From Siphonodentalium dalli (Eukaryota > Mollusca > Scaphopoda > Gadilida > Siphonodentaliidae), in NCBI GenBank assembly GCA_032622095.1, contig CP136069.1, positions 15,050,450 through 15,114,449 of the forward strand: a stretch of 64,000 bases of DNA, read 5' to 3'. This document shows, in pieces, positions 34,623-47,019 of the stretch. The translations under genes and the position numbers were made by a program. Every line of letters starts with the position of its first letter. Position 1 is the stretch's first letter. The notes beneath the pieces were generated by a model. That model made no database searches, was not told the DNA's origin, and saw nothing but the letters and a program-made list of their open reading frames with translations.

Positions 34623-35146
34623 ATATATATATAGGGTCAAACGTAATCTACCAGATGTGGTTCAGCTGCAATCCTAGCTGGGTATAAACCAAAACAATTT
34701 GGTTCTTCGCAGTCCCATTGATTTGATTCTTACCCAATTATCAGTTGGTTCCAATTGATTCTAGTTAAATTTAGCTACACATGTCTGTTCCCATGCGAGG
34801 GCAGTTGTCTTTTGCGGGGGTTCATACGTCAGTATTTGTTTCATGACTTTTCATTAATGTCAATGATTCAGCATTCAGCATCCAGCATCCAGCATTCAAC
34901 GACCTCAGTAGAAAAACAATATACTTCCTTGGTTACACCATGGAAGTATAATAATAGGAAAAATCATGATCTGAAAGAATCGCATTTTTGGGACGGAAAT
35001 ACGAAGAATGTTGATTATATGTTGTTCTTATCATGTGAGTGTTTATCTTATGTGTTTGTAAGTGACCCCACCCCTACCTCGAAATTGGGTAACGGGATTG
35101 GGAAATTATCAAACCCGGCCCAAAATGCGAAGTTTGAGGGCCCGTA

Positions 35147-35660
35147 ACACGGTGGGGAATCACGTGGTTTCGAGTTGATGAGTACCACGATTTTAAATGG
35201 CGGCGGCTACAGAAAGTGCCTCAAGAAAGGAAGAAAAAGGTAATAAACTACGATATGACATATTACATGTTATTTTGGCAGCGACGAGCATATGCTACAC
35301 TATTTTTTATACAAGATGATACCTCATATGTGTCCAAACTCACATTTGTTTGCTCAAACATTCTGATCAAATGTCGTCAGTCGGACGATTTTTCACGATG
35401 TTTTCACGATGTGTTTACTGGTGTATTCCACGAACATTCTATATTTTCATGCCTTTTCTCTAGTTGGACCAAAAATATTGTTACTGGTGTTATGTTTACT
35501 GAAAGAAAGCACATTTAGTCGGCAATATATTGAACCTTCTTTTAAAGAAAGTAAATTTTTCCTTGCGAATCATAGCTTTTTCATTAGTGATGAGTGTACA
35601 TGCACCACAATTAAGTGATGAGTTACCACGAACTTGGATAAATGGAGGATGGAAAACAGT
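35147..35660 (+). repeat. Duplicated 5' module (leader, exon 1, intron start), plus-strand copy
   Basis: From CACGGTGGGGAATCACGTGG onward this matches, in inverted orientation, the blocks at about 39.35-39.86, 43.27-43.79 and 55.69-56.17 kb. The leader contains a CACGTG E-box. Left of 35147 and right of about 35660 the sequences are unrelated, so these are the breakpoints. Confidence 0.85.
35197..35239 (+). CDS. C2H2 zinc-finger gene, exon 1
   Basis: ATG at 35197 follows an in-place leader. The peptide is MAAATESASRKEEK plus one base, then donor G|GTAATA at 35240. It ends in phase 1, and the next zinc-finger exon begins with two bases completing a codon (Asp), so the frames agree. The same exon in the three minus-strand copies reads MAADRESVPRNDEK. 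The joint to exon 2 is an inference from phase and order. Confidence 0.55.
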
Positions 35661-36928
35661 CAACCGGCTTATAGCGAAATTTACAAAAGGGGTTAAGCAA
35701 ATTAGGTATGAACCGTCCAAACTGTGTACCCTAGACGTATTGCCAGCCAATCACAATATCCTCATGAACGCGATGTGACCAATCAGGCGATAGTCGCATG
35801 GAATTCCCAAGACGAGGGGAATTCCTTCAGCAGGTGCCGATTCCAGCAAATCCCGCCCAATAGTTATAAATAGCACACTAATTTTTCCGCCGCATGGCTA
35901 ATGTTTACAACTTCAGTTTTACGACAAATTTAACACTGAAATGCGTATTTAAAGAGTGCAGAATTGACCAATATTACTTAATATGTTAAATATAATTGAA
36001 TCTTTTTAAGCAATTCAACATTTAGTACCGAATAATGTAAAAGTCGCGATGTCGTAAATTTATTTAATTTCGAAATTAATTTCTAAATTTATATTGCCAA
36101 CAGTATACGCTAAAACGTTAGCACTGATGCCTATGGAAAACATTTACACCAGTGTAACATACGGGCCCCTTCTGAGACAGACGTTCCAAATGGTAATGAA
36201 TGATAGTATTTTAATCATATTTTATGGCATAGATTGTTATTAAAACCATATATCAAGTCACTATAAAAAAAATAATCTGTGACTCAAAAATTAAGTGGGA
36301 CTTTAACAAAATAATGATTTCTGTCCTAAACATAAAAGAAACAAACGGATAGAAAATTATGTTAAACAAAATAGTGTGTTTAAAAGTGGCATTCTCATTC
36401 CAAACGTGATTTAAACACTAGATTCTAAATTAAAAATAATAGCCAAGAACCACGAGCGATATAATCATGATCCGTAGTAACACCGGGTATGCGTGCGCGG
36501 AAACATCACCAAAAAATAACAAATTTCGAAAATTCCATTCATTTAAAAAATTTAAAATTTCAAAAAATCCTTTTTTATTTATTATTTTCAAACTCTCATG
36601 TCATTTTCTCTTTGTCAAACCAATGTCAAATCTAAAAAAACGCAATTTCACCAACAAATAACAAAATTCCTATTTCTTTACAACATTTCATAACAAATTT
36701 CGAAAATTCCTATTTCTTTTACTACATTTCTTGGCATTTTAGAGTCTGAGTATGGTTTTAATAAGAACTGGGTCAAGTTATATATATGCTACTTGTGCTG
36801 TTAATGGTCGTTGATCACCATTTGGTAATGAGTGTAATGACAATAATAAATGTTGGACCATATAATAACACGAAATAATGTCACATAAATATTCTTACGT
36901 AAGATTTAATTTGTGTTTTGTTTTTCAG

Positions 36929-37091
36929 ATGAAATGCCTGAGACCAAAAAAGTTATGTTGTGCAGTACCCGTGGTAAGCAGTTTGAATCCAGGTCAGGCA
37001 TGAGTTGCCATACACGTGCCCACAGAAAGGAGGCCCCATATAGCTGCTGCGGAAAATGTTTCTATAGCATGGCAAATTTGCATCGACACAG
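36929..37091 (+). CDS. C2H2 zinc-finger gene, exon 2
   Basis: A 163-nt exon. Acceptor TTTTTCAG ends at 36928, and donor AG|GTAAAC is at 37092. It encodes MLCSTRGKQF...HTRAH, a finger whose second Cys is replaced by Arg, then RKEAPYSC-CGKCF...HRHR, a finger missing one or two residues between its Cys. The final His of the second finger comes from exon 3 (CSKH). Loss of zinc ligands suggests a degenerate finger array or a decaying gene. The EMPETKK stretch before the fingers has no known domain. Confidence 0.65.
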
Positions 37092-38057
37092 GTAAACTTA
37101 ATTAAAGTTTGATTTTTTTTTCAGAAACCATATATACATGTAGGAAGTTACATAATTATACCATATGTAGATGGGTAATATCATGGATGTATTGGATGGT
37201 TGTCATTTTAGCCCCGTAATGGCTCCATTGTGCCATGTTCTAGAAAATTTAAAACTTAAAAGAATTACATTTGACCAAAGATGGCAGTGTTTCCATGATT
37301 CACCGAGGCAGTTGGATAAGCGTTTAATACGCTTTCCATGACGATTTGTTGCCGGATACGGTGGCATGTGAGGCAAAGTGAGATTATTATCCGGCGAGGC
37401 GCTAGCCGAGCCTGATATTCATCTCGCTAAGCCTCTCTTGCCACCGCAGCCGACAACTAAGAGTCCTGTAGCGATGTGTTCATGCATTCAAGTTCAGATT
37501 TTGAATTACTTGTATATTATAGGCCTACGAAGTTCATTATATTCTAGTAAGCTATGTCGTTTTAGGACAACAAACTGAGTATGTCGTTAATTTACGAGTC
37601 TTTAGAATTCCTTAAATATATCACAAGCAGGTTTGGCTACATGTCGCTATTTTTTTTTTAATTCGCGGAAAATGATTTCCGACATATTTCCCTTTTATTG
37701 GCAAAATACACAGAACATATCACAGAGGCGAGTTCCAAGAAAAACAAGATGGCGTCTGTTGTCCCCATATACCCACTGGGCTTTCAATATGGGGTCGCTG
37801 TCATTCACGGTGAACCTAATATGCCATCACCTCCGGTTAGTAGATCTCCATTCTCATTGGTCAATTTAATATGCCAATATGATAAAACAGCGGCGCCCCC
37901 ATATATTACAATGACCAGCATGATAAATTTCCACCTGGCCAAGCGACACATAGTGCGATTTAGTTTGGGTGATTGATTTTTCATGGTAATTTATATTGAT
38001 TATACGTCAGTGATATATCATATGACAACAAGTAAACTATTCTTCGTTGTGTTTTAG

Positions 38058-38276
38058 GTGCAGCAAACACGGAGACGAAGGGAGGTACGTTTTTGATAAA
38101 TGCCCAAAAAAATTGCGAGTGCAACAGATGTCAGAAGGCACGAACGACTGAAACACAGCGATCCAACCTTCAAATGCATTGAATGCGGTGCAGCATTTCG
38201 TACCAAAGTCCGATTGACAGGGCACATGGACATTCATAGCGGGACCGGGGGTTTCGGTGCGAATGTGGTAAAGTAA
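38058..38276 (+). pseudogene. C2H2 zinc-finger gene, exon 3 (frameshifted end)
   Basis: Acceptor GTTTTAG ends at 38057. The first base completes Arg across the joint. The frame gives CSKHGDEGRYVFDKCPKK, a finger with its second Cys missing, then VRRHERLKH, then one complete finger CIECGAAF...LTGHMDIH with the HSGTG linker. Just after the linker one base appears missing: the next frame would read RCECGKV, the start of another finger, but the actual frame reaches TAA at 38274. The repeat unit of the triplication begins ~40 bp later, so any further fingers may have been lost there. Confidence 0.6.
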
Positions 38277-38409
38277 TCTATATCGACATAAGAAGAAATG
38301 CGTTTGTTAGAACGTTGCTAAGTGAAGTTTTCGTAGTTATATTTTGTCAGAAATGTATCATCAAATGCAGAACGCATCTTCAATTAACTGACTAAGCGAG
38401 ATCACTGAG

Positions 38410-38540
38410 TCGCGGCCATGTGCTACTGGTCAAAGTTCTGGAAGTGCATTCAAAAGCTCCAAATATGGAATCATCAATATTCAATATGGAATGCACCGCG
38501 GCCAGAACTTTGACATGTAGTACTTAAACCGCGGAGCGGG
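38410..38540. repeat. Hairpin, family E
   Basis: Arms carry GTGCTACTGGTCAAAGTTCTGG and its complement CCAGAACTTTGACATGTAG. The GC-rich CCGCGGAGCGG follows. Copies lie at 41470-41610, 45390-45530 and, independently, 50918-51092. Confidence 0.75.
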
Positions 38541-39003
38541 CCGCGGAGCGGTGGTCTGGCTTATTATCTTCAGATATTGTCTAGTCAGAATGTTGAACGG
38601 GTACTGTACACTAAATTTGAGCAACGGGTTAGCGCTAAATACACTGGTGCTCCGTGAACGATGCAAACAAAATGGTAGCTACAATGCAAATGAATTTATA
38701 ACTGGGGGTCATAAATTCATTTTCATGATAATTACCATGTTGTTTGCATCGTTCGTAGAGCATACGAGTGTTTTTGTACTAACCCATGACTCACTTTCAT
38801 TCATTTATTGCATATATTCTGTAGAGTATAAAAGGAGATTCTCTCATAAATGGCCAGAGTTAGTGCCATCTCCCAGTATACTCAACAGAATATATGCAAC
38901 AAATGAATGAATTTGAGCCAGGGTGAGTGCAAAATACACTCATTAGCTCTATGAACGATGCAAACAGCATGGTAATTATAATGAAAATGAGTTTAGCGAA
39001 CCA

Positions 39004-39248
39004 TCACCTAAGTTTCATTATAGCCCCATCTTCTTGTGGGTAACATCTTTGATTGATTACACCTGGCCTTTTCCCATCGGACTCCGAGAGTGCCTTTGGG
39101 GAACGAATTACGTTCTGTCGATATCGTGCCTTCTTTCTGCCTCCCGGGTAGTCGTCTTCTTTCGGCAGAATCGAATGTGTAATTTCTGAAAGATAAAATG
39201 GGTGGTTTTGTTGATTAACAATATGAATGGGCATAATATGGCTGTAGT
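39004..39248 (-). pseudogene. Candidate last exon, unit 1 copy
   Basis: Same sequence as the unit 3 copy for most of its length. A small deletion near 39037 shifts the frame, so the end reads RCYPQEDGAIMKLR instead of RCYHTRRW..., and the poly(A) signals are lost. Probably inactive. Confidence 0.4.
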
Positions 39249-39772
39249 CTGTACAACGATTAACAACGTCAACAAGAATATTTCCGGCTTGTATTCCACT
39301 AGAGATGTATACACTACTATGTATTCAATGGCTGTGATTCCGTTGAGTAGATGTGACTGTCCTCCATTTATTCAATCGATTCCGAACAAGTTCGTGGTAA
39401 CTCATCGTTTAATTGTGGTGCATGTACACTCACCACTAATGAAAAAGCTATGATTCACAAGGAAAAAATTATTTTCTTTGAAAGAAGGTTCAATATATTG
39501 CCGACTAAATGTGCTTTCTTTCAGTAAACATAACACCAGTAACAATATTTTTGGTCCAACTAGAGAAAAGGCATGAAAATATAGAATGTTCGTGGAATAC
39601 ACCAGTAAACACATCGTGAAAAATCGTCCGACTGACGACATTTGGTCAGAATGTTTGAGCAAACAAATGTGAGTTTGGACACATGTGAGATATCATCTTG
39701 TATAAAAAATAGTGTAGCATATGCTCGTCGTTGCCAAAATAATATGTAATATGTCATATCGTAGTTTATTAC

Positions 39773-39815
39773 CTTTTTCGTCGTTTCTTGGCACACTTTC
39801 TCTATCCGCCGCCAT
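39773..39815 (-). CDS. Candidate exon 1, unit 1
   Basis: ATG at 39815, 14 codons (MAADRESVPRNDEK) plus one base, then donor G|GTAATA at 39772. It is identical to the unit 2 and 3 copies. The leader upstream is identical to the zinc-finger gene leader for at least 49 bp. Confidence 0.5.
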
Positions 39816-40049
39816 TTAAAATCGTGGTACTCATCAACTCGAAACCACGTGATTCCCCACCGTGATAATAACATATATACAATTGACAATAATATCGTGG
39901 ATTGATTGGAAAGGGCATTAAACAACAAGCCCAAGGGCTTTTGTTAAGTTTGCTCCCCTTTTGTTTCGCGCACACTCTTCATTAAGTGTAGAGTGGGTCG
40001 GACGGGAAGGAATGGAAATAAAATAATAATATAGCATTTGGTGATGTAA

Positions 40050-40152
40050 TGAGAGGCAGGGGAGAGAGAGATAAAGAGAGGGGAAATAGAGCGAAAAAAG
40101 AAAGAGAGAGAGGGAGAGAGAGAAATAGAAAGAGAAAGATATAGAGAGTGAG
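40050..40152 (+). repeat. GA-rich low-complexity tract
   Basis: AGAGAGAGA-type purine tract, present in every unit (43985-44070 and 56392-56487). It lies upstream of the minus-strand exon 1 copies. Confidence 0.8.
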
Positions 40153-40255
40153 ACTGTCTTGGTAACGCGAGGATGTGATTCAGTTGGAGCTGATTGGTTA
40201 CATATAATATTGTTTATTTCATTGCTACGCCCGTCGCCGTGTGATGTCAGACGAT

Positions 40256-40679
40256 CTGACATGGTTTTTGATAATAAAGAGCGTTTATACCATTGTGTGT
40301 GATTAACCAATAGAATTGCGCTGTGTTATGTAAACAGAATCACATCTTATGTAAACGAGCAGGCTCTTGTTTACGTACATCACCGTACGTCTTGACGACA
40401 ATATAGTATTAAAAATATTTCGTAATAAATATGTTTTTGAATGTTTGATACGAATAATGGCTTTTCGTGGATATGTTCAGATTATCGCAACACCGCGAAA
40501 AAGACAATTAAAATTATAACGGTACTTTTTGTTAAAGGCATGGGCGATATGATGGTGTACGTAAACAAGAGCCTGCTCGTCTTACAGAAGTTGTGCTTCT
40601 GTTTACATAACACAACGCAATTATATTGGTTAATCACAAAAAAAATGATATAAACGCTCTTTATTATTTCCATGTCAGG
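40256..40679. mobile_element. ~425-bp MITE, ~125-bp inverted repeats, unit 1
   Basis: Starts CTGACATGG and ends CCATGTCAG. The arms share AAAGAGCGTTTATA, GATTAACCAAT, GTTATGTAAACAGAA and CGAGCAGGCTCTTGTTTACG. The interior contains a 21-codon ORF (MAFRGYVQIIATPRKRQ...), also found in the related segment at 25.97 kb. The copies at 44176-44597 and 56592-57013 arose by the triplication. Confidence 0.8.
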
Positions 40680-42475
40680 AAAACAGTAACAAATAACGCT
40701 TTTTATATTTACCATATCCGGATCTAAACAAATGAGGCGGTTATTTCTACCCCGATTATGAACCAAAACTAATCATAGTATAACCCCAAAACGTGCTGAT
40801 TTTCGAGAGAACAGGCTGTCAAAATAAGTGACCAAAATATGTAGGAAAACAAGGTGGGACAAAGTTCGTCGCAACGAATGATGACAACTAAATGGACTGG
40901 AAGGTCTGCAAATTGCGATAGGGTTCTGAATTTCGAAGATTCTTTAGAACGTTATTTATTTTAAACGTTATTTTTTCCGAAGGTACTTTATTACGAAGGT
41001 TCTTTATTCCCAAATATCAAGAGTTCTTTATTCTGAAAGTATTTAATAAATTTCATACATTGTTGAGAAAACGCAGTTGAAAATAACTCCACATTATATC
41101 TGAATTGAAACTATGAGACTACTATCAATTCTGTGTAGTTGTGTATCTAATCTGTATTAAATACCCATAACCAAAAATAATCAGCTTGTACTTATGGGCC
41201 CATATACCATGTGTTATTGGTGGAACAATAAATAAATCAATCAATCATTAATGCAAAGTTTAGATTATTTTAGAAGGGGTTGTGTCACAATATTTTAGCT
41301 TTTTGTCAGGCATCCAGAATATTTTCCACGATAAAGAGCGTCATGCTTCCGTTGTTCAGTATCGGGAATGTTAAAGGTACATAAGTGAAGTTTTCGTAGT
41401 TATATTTTGTCAGAAATGTATCATCAAATGCAGAACGCATCTTCAATTAACTGACTAAGCGAGATCACTGAGTCGCGGCCATGTGCTACTGGTCAAAGTT
41501 CTGGAAGTGCATTCAAAAGCTCCAAATATGGAATCATCAATATTCAATATGGAATGCACCGCGGCCAGAACTTTGACATGTAGCACTTAAACCGCGGAGC
41601 GGGCCGCGGAGCGGTGGTCTGGCTTATTATCTTCAGATATTGTCTAGTCAGAATGTTGAACGGGTACTGTATATACACTAAATCCGGTCATTTGCGTGAC
41701 CATCTCCTTTTATACTCAAAATAATGTATGCAACAAATGAATAAATTTGAGCAACGGGTTAGCGCTAAATACACTGGTGCTCCGTGAACGATGCAAACAA
41801 AATGGTAGCTACAATGCAAATGAATTTATAACTGGGGGTCATAAATTCATTTTCATGATAATTACCATGTTGTTTGCATCGTTCGTAGAGCATAATACGA
41901 GTGTTTTTGTACTAACCCATGACTCACTTTCATTCATTTATTGCATATATTCTGTAGAGTATAAAAGGAGATTCTCTCATAAATGGCCAGATTTAGTGCC
42001 ATCTCCCAGTATACTCAACAGAATATATGCAACAAATGAATGAATTTGAGCCAGGGTGAGTGCAAAATACACTCATTAGCTCTATGAACGATGCAAACAG
42101 CATGGTAATTATAATGAAAATGAGTTTAGCGAACCATCACCTAAGTTTCATTATAATTACCATCATGTTGTTTACGTCTATCATAGAGCGCATGAGTTAT
42201 TTCGCACTCATTCCTGGCTCAAATTCATTTATTTGTTGCATATCATCTGTTGAGTATAATAGGAGATGGCCCCATAAATGGCTGGATTTAGTGTGCAGTC
42301 CCCCTTTAACCATGTTGACAAACATTACTGTTTTAACTTTTTCACATATTTTTTATAGTTTATGACGATGTCTGGTTGTTTATTTACACACATCTGTTGT
42401 TTATTTTTAATGGCGAGATGGCTAGTTGTTTTAATATTGAATAAAAAACGAATATTGTAACATTGTTTTATTGTT

Positions 42476-42729
42476 TTATTTAGTATTGATCAACACCATA
42501 TAGGCCCATCTTCTTGTGTGGTAACATCTTTGATTGATTACACCTGGTCTTTTCCCATCGGACTCCGAGAGTGCCTTTGGGAAACGAATTACGTTCTGTC
42601 GATAGCGTGCCTTCTTTCTGCCTCCCGGGTAGTCGACTTCTTTCGGCAGAATCGAATGTGTAATTTCAGAGAGATAAAATGGGTGGTTTTGTTGATTAAC
42701 AATATGAATGGGCATAATATGGCTGTAGT
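42476..42729 (-). CDS. Candidate last exon of an unknown gene, unit 2
   Basis: Acceptor TTGTACAG ends at 42730, preceded by a branch-like CTAAT. Reading in phase 1 gives YSHIMPIHIVNQQNHPFY..., then a basic segment GGRKKARYRQNVIR, then KALSESDGKRPGVINQRCY, ending INTK and TAA at 42476. An AATAAA overlaps the stop and a second lies at 42472-42467. Between units 2 and 3 I count four silent and three replacement differences, a weak hint of constraint. I recognise no domain. It could also be chance ORF sequence in a repeat. Confidence 0.35.
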
Positions 42730-43042
42730 CTGTACAACGATTAGCAGGATGTGAGCGACAGATCTACCACGCAATTGGAATAACGCAAAAATGCTAAAAC
42801 GGGGCTAAAACCATGTAGTCCAATGAGGGAAATATAACAGAATGTCTGCATCCCATGCTATAAATTTCGAAAAGTTAACATGAAGTGCATATATAGAACA
42901 CAACGCGCATCTTAATCGAGACTCTTTTATCGAATGAGTTGCGGGGCGCAAGGATATATAACTTTGCGCTGTCCACAACGAGTTCGCTAAACGATTCGAG
43001 ATTATGATGCAAGTTGTGTTCTGTACTTATTCTATACGCCGT

Positions 43043-43248
43043 TCAGTCAGATAAGTTCAATCCATGAATGTCACCTTCATTGTTACTATAGCCACCCTTA
43101 TTATGATTTAAGTCTGACAAATAACCAGTAATTATGGGTGAGACCACCGGAAGCGGATGATCGACGTCATCTTTCTTGGCGACAACGTCAACAAGAATAG
43201 TTCCGGCTTGTATTCCACTAGAGATATACACTACTATGTATTCAATGG
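43043..43248 (-). CDS. Candidate middle exon of an unknown gene, unit 2
   Basis: Acceptor AATCACAG ends at 43249. In phase 1 it reads AIEYIVVYISSGIQAGTILV, then DVVAKKDDVDHPLPVV, then SPIITGYLSDL, and reaches TGA at 43043. The composition is protein-like. Units 2 and 3 differ in this stretch at one site only, a silent His codon change. A weak donor (GAAG|GTGACA near 43074) would end it in phase 1 and join it to the candidate last exon. No family recognised. Confidence 0.35.
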
Positions 43249-43700
43249 CTGTGATTCCGTTGAGTAGATGTGACTGTCCTCCATTTATTCAATCGATTCC
43301 GAACAAGTTCGTAGTAACTCATCGTTTAATTGTGGTGCATGTACACTCACCACTAATGAAAAAGCTATGATTCACAAGGAAAAATTTATTTTCTTTAAAA
43401 GAAGGTTCAATATATTGCCGACTAAATGTGCTTTCTTTCAGTAAACATAACACCAGTAACAATATTTTTGGTCCAACTAGAGAAAAGGCATGACAATATA
43501 GAATGTTCGTGGAATACACCAGTAAACACGTCGTGAAAACATCGTGAAAAATCGTCCGACTGACGACATTTGGTCAGAATGTTTGAGCAAACAAATGTGA
43601 GTTTGGACACATGTGAGGTATCATCTTGTATAAAAAATAGTGTAGCATATGCTCGTCGTTGCCAAAATAATATGTAATATGTCATATCGTAGTTTATTAC

Positions 43701-43743
43701 CTTTTTCGTCGTTTCTTGGCACACTTTCTCTATCCGCCGCCAT
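43701..43743 (-). CDS. Candidate exon 1, unit 2
   Basis: ATG at 43743, MAADRESVPRNDEK, donor G|GTAATA at 43700. It ends in phase 1, compatible with the candidate middle exon at 43248 and with the last exon at 42729. Confidence 0.5.
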
Positions 43744-44175
43744 TTAAAATCGTGGTACTCATCAACTCGAAATCACGTGATTCCCCACCGTGATAATAAC
43801 ATATATACAATTGACAATAATATCGTGGATTGATTGGAAAGGGCATTAAACAACAAGCCCAAGGGCTTTTGTTAAGTTTGCTCCCCTTTTGTTTCGCGCC
43901 CACTCTTCATTAAGTGTAGAGTGGGTCGGACGGGAAGGAATGGAAATAAAATAATAATATAGCATTTGGTGATGTAATGAGAGGCAGGGGAGAGAGAGAT
44001 AAAGAGAGGGGAAATAGAGAGAAAAAAGAGAGGGAGAGAGAGAAATAGAAAGAGAAAGATATAGAGAGTGAGACTGTCTTGGTAACGTGAGGATGTGATT
44101 CAGTTGGAGCTGATTGGTTACATATAATATTGTTTATTTCATTGCTACGCCCGTCGCCGTGTGATGTCAGACGAT

Positions 44176-44597
44176 CTGACATGGTTTTTGATAATAAAGA
44201 GCGTTTATACCATTGTGTGTGATTAACCAATAGAATTGCGCTGTGTTATGTAAACAGAATCACATCTTATGTAAACGAGCAGGCTCTTGTTTACGTACAT
44301 CACCGTACGTCTTGACGACAATATAGTATTAAAAATATTTCGTAATAAATATGTTTTTGAATGTTTGATACGAATAATGGCTTTTCGTGGATATGTTCAG
44401 ATTATCGCAACACCGCGAAAAAGACAATTAAAATTATAACGGTACTTTTTGTTAAAGGCATGGGCGATATGATGGTGTACGTAAACAAGAGCCTGCTCGT
44501 CTTACAGAAGTTGTGCTTCTGTTTACATAACACAACGCAATTATATTGGTTAATCACAAAAAAATGATATAAACGCTCTTTATTATTTCCATGTCAG
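44176..44597. mobile_element. MITE, unit 2 copy
   Basis: Same element as 40256-40679 at the equivalent place in the unit, so it predates the triplication. Confidence 0.8.
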
Positions 44598-46391
44598 GAA
44601 AACAGTAACAAATAACGCTTTTTATATTTACCATATCCGGATCTAAACAAATGAGGCGGTTATTTCTACCCCGATTATGAACCAAAACTAATCATAGTAT
44701 AACCCCAAAACGTGCTGATTTTCGAGAGAACAGGCTGTCAAAATAAGTGACCAAAATATGTAGGAAAACAAGGTGGGACAAAGTTCGTCGCAACGAATGA
44801 TGACAACTAAATGGACTGGAAGGTCTGCAAATTGCGATAGGGTTCTGAATTTCGAAGATTCTTTAGAACGTTATTTATTTAAAACGTTATTTTTTCCGAA
44901 GGTACTTTATTACGAAGGTTCTTTATTCCCAAATATCAAGAGTTCTTTATTCTGAAAGTATTTAATAAATTTCATACATTGTTGAGAAAACGCAGTTGAA
45001 AATAACTCCACATTATATCTGAATTGAAACTATGGGACTACTATCAATTCTGTGTAGTTGTGTATCTAATCTGTATTAAATACCCATAACCAAAAATAAT
45101 CAGCTTGTACTTATGGGCCCATATACCATGTGTTATTGGTGGAACAATAAATAAATCAATCAATCATTAATGCAAAGTTTAGATTATTTTAGAAGGGGTT
45201 GTGTCACAATATTTTAGCTTTTTGTCAGGCATCCAGAATATTTTCCACGATAAAGAGCGTCATGCTTCCGTTGTTCAGTATCGGGAATGTTAAAGGTACA
45301 TAAGTGAAGTTTTCGTAGTTATATTTTGTCAGAAATGTATCATCAAATGCAGAACGCATCTTCAATTAACTGACTAAGCGAGATCACTGAGTCGCGGCCA
45401 TGTGCTACTGGTCAAAGTTCTGGAAGTGCATTCAAAAGCTCCAAATATGGAATCATCAATATTCAATATGGAATGCACCGCGGCCAGAACTTTGACATGT
45501 AGCACTTAAACCGCGGAGCGGGTCGCGGAGCGGTGGTCTGGCTTATTATCTTCAGATATTGTCTAGTCAGAATGATGAACGGGTACTGTATATACACTAA
45601 ATCCGGTCATTTGCGTGACCATCTCCTTTTATACTCAAAATAATGTATGCAACAAATGAATAAATTTGAGCAACGGGTTAGCGCTAAATACACTGGTGCT
45701 CCGTGAACGATGCAAACAAAATGGTAGCTACAATGCAAATGAATTTATAACTGGGGGTCATAAATTCATTTTCATGATAATTACCATGTTGTTTGCATCG
45801 TTCGTAGAGCATAATACGAGTGTTTTTGTACTAACCCATGACTCACTTTCATTCATTTATTGCATATATTCTGTAGAGTATAAAAGGAGATTCTCTCATA
45901 AATGGCCAGATTTAGTGCCATCTCCCAGTATACTCAACAGAATATATGCAACAAATGAATGAATTTGAGCCAGGGTGAGTGCAAAATACACTCATTAGCT
46001 CTATGAACGATGCAAACAGCATGGTAATTATAATGAAAATGAGTTTAGCGAACCATCACCTAAGTTTCATTATAATTACCATGTTGTTTACGTCTATCAT
46101 AGAGCGCATGAGTTATTTCGCACTCATTCCTGGCTCAAATTCATTTATTTGTTGCATATTTTCTGTTGAGTATAATAGGAGATGGTCCCATAAATGGCTG
46201 GATTTAGTATGCAGTCCCCATTTAACCATGTTGACAAACATTACTGTTTTAACTTTTTCACATATTTTTTATAGTTTATGACGATGTCTGGTTGTTTATT
46301 TACACACATCTGTTGTTTATTTTTAATGGCGAGATGCCTAGTTGTTTTAATATTGAATAAAAAACGAATATTGTAACATTGTTTTATTGTT

Positions 46392-46645
46392 TTATTTAGT
46401 ATTGATCAACACCATATAACCCCATCTTCTTGTGTGGTAACATCTTTGATTGATTACACCTGGCCTTTTCCCATCGGACTCCGAGAGTGCCTTTGGGGAA
46501 CGAATTACGTTCTGTCGATATCGTGCCTTCTTTCTGCCTCCCGGGTAGTCGTCTTCTTTCGGCAGAATCGAATGTGTAATTTCTGAAAGATAAAATGGGT
46601 GGTTTTGTTGATTAACAATATGAATGGGCATAATATGGCTGTAGT
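46392..46645 (-). CDS. Candidate last exon, unit 3
   Basis: Same acceptor, length (254 nt) and stop as 42729-42476. Three residues differ (Asp for Val, Ser for Phe, Gly for Ala). If spliced to exon 1 at 56129 the intron would be ~9.4 kb and contain the inserted element. Confidence 0.3.
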
Positions 46646-47019
46646 CTGTACAACGATTAGCAGGATGTGAGCGACAGATCTACCACGCAATTGGAATAAC
46701 GCAAAAATGTAAAAACGGGGCTAAAACCATGTAGTCCAATGAGGGAAATATAACAGAATGTCTGCATTCCATGCTATAAATTTCGAAAAGTTAACATGAA
46801 GTGCATATATAGAACACAACGCGCAAGGATATATAACTTTGCGCTGTCCACAACGAGTTCGCTAAACGATTCGAGATTATGATGCAAGTTGTGTTCTGTA
46901 TTTATTCTATACGCCGTTCAGTCAGATATAGACAGGTGCATGCCAGAGAAAATCTAAAATATTTTGCTGTCAAACTTTTGAGAACGTTTTTGCATAGAAT
47001 GATCAATACAATTCAAAAT

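Larger units (their letters stand above)
38317..41380. repeat. Tandem triplication, unit 1 (3.06 kb, internally deleted)
   Basis: Begins AAGTGAAGTTTTCGTAG, as do units 2 and 3. Compared with unit 2 it lacks about 76 bp near 38612, ~345 bp near 39015 and ~445 bp near 39270, which accounts for the shorter length. The third deletion joins a candidate middle exon to the start of a candidate last exon. Confidence 0.85.
41381..45300. repeat. Tandem triplication, unit 2 (3.92 kb, complete)
   Basis: The reference unit. Order from left: family E hairpin, nested palindromes at 41.69-42.3 kb (GAACGATGCAAACA arms), candidate last exon, candidate middle exon, 5' module with exon 1, GA tract, MITE, and a right part with decayed TTCTTTATTCCGAAGG motifs (about 44.88-44.96 kb). 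It holds the empty site of the 8.5-kb element at 43051-43053. Confidence 0.88.

Noticed and set aside
39918-40310. A 130-codon minus-strand ORF with a Ser/Leu/Phe-rich stretch, repeated at 43910-44230 and 56254-56646.
   Set aside because: The Ser-Leu-Ser-Phe part is the GA-rich tract read backwards, and the rest has no domain or splice context.
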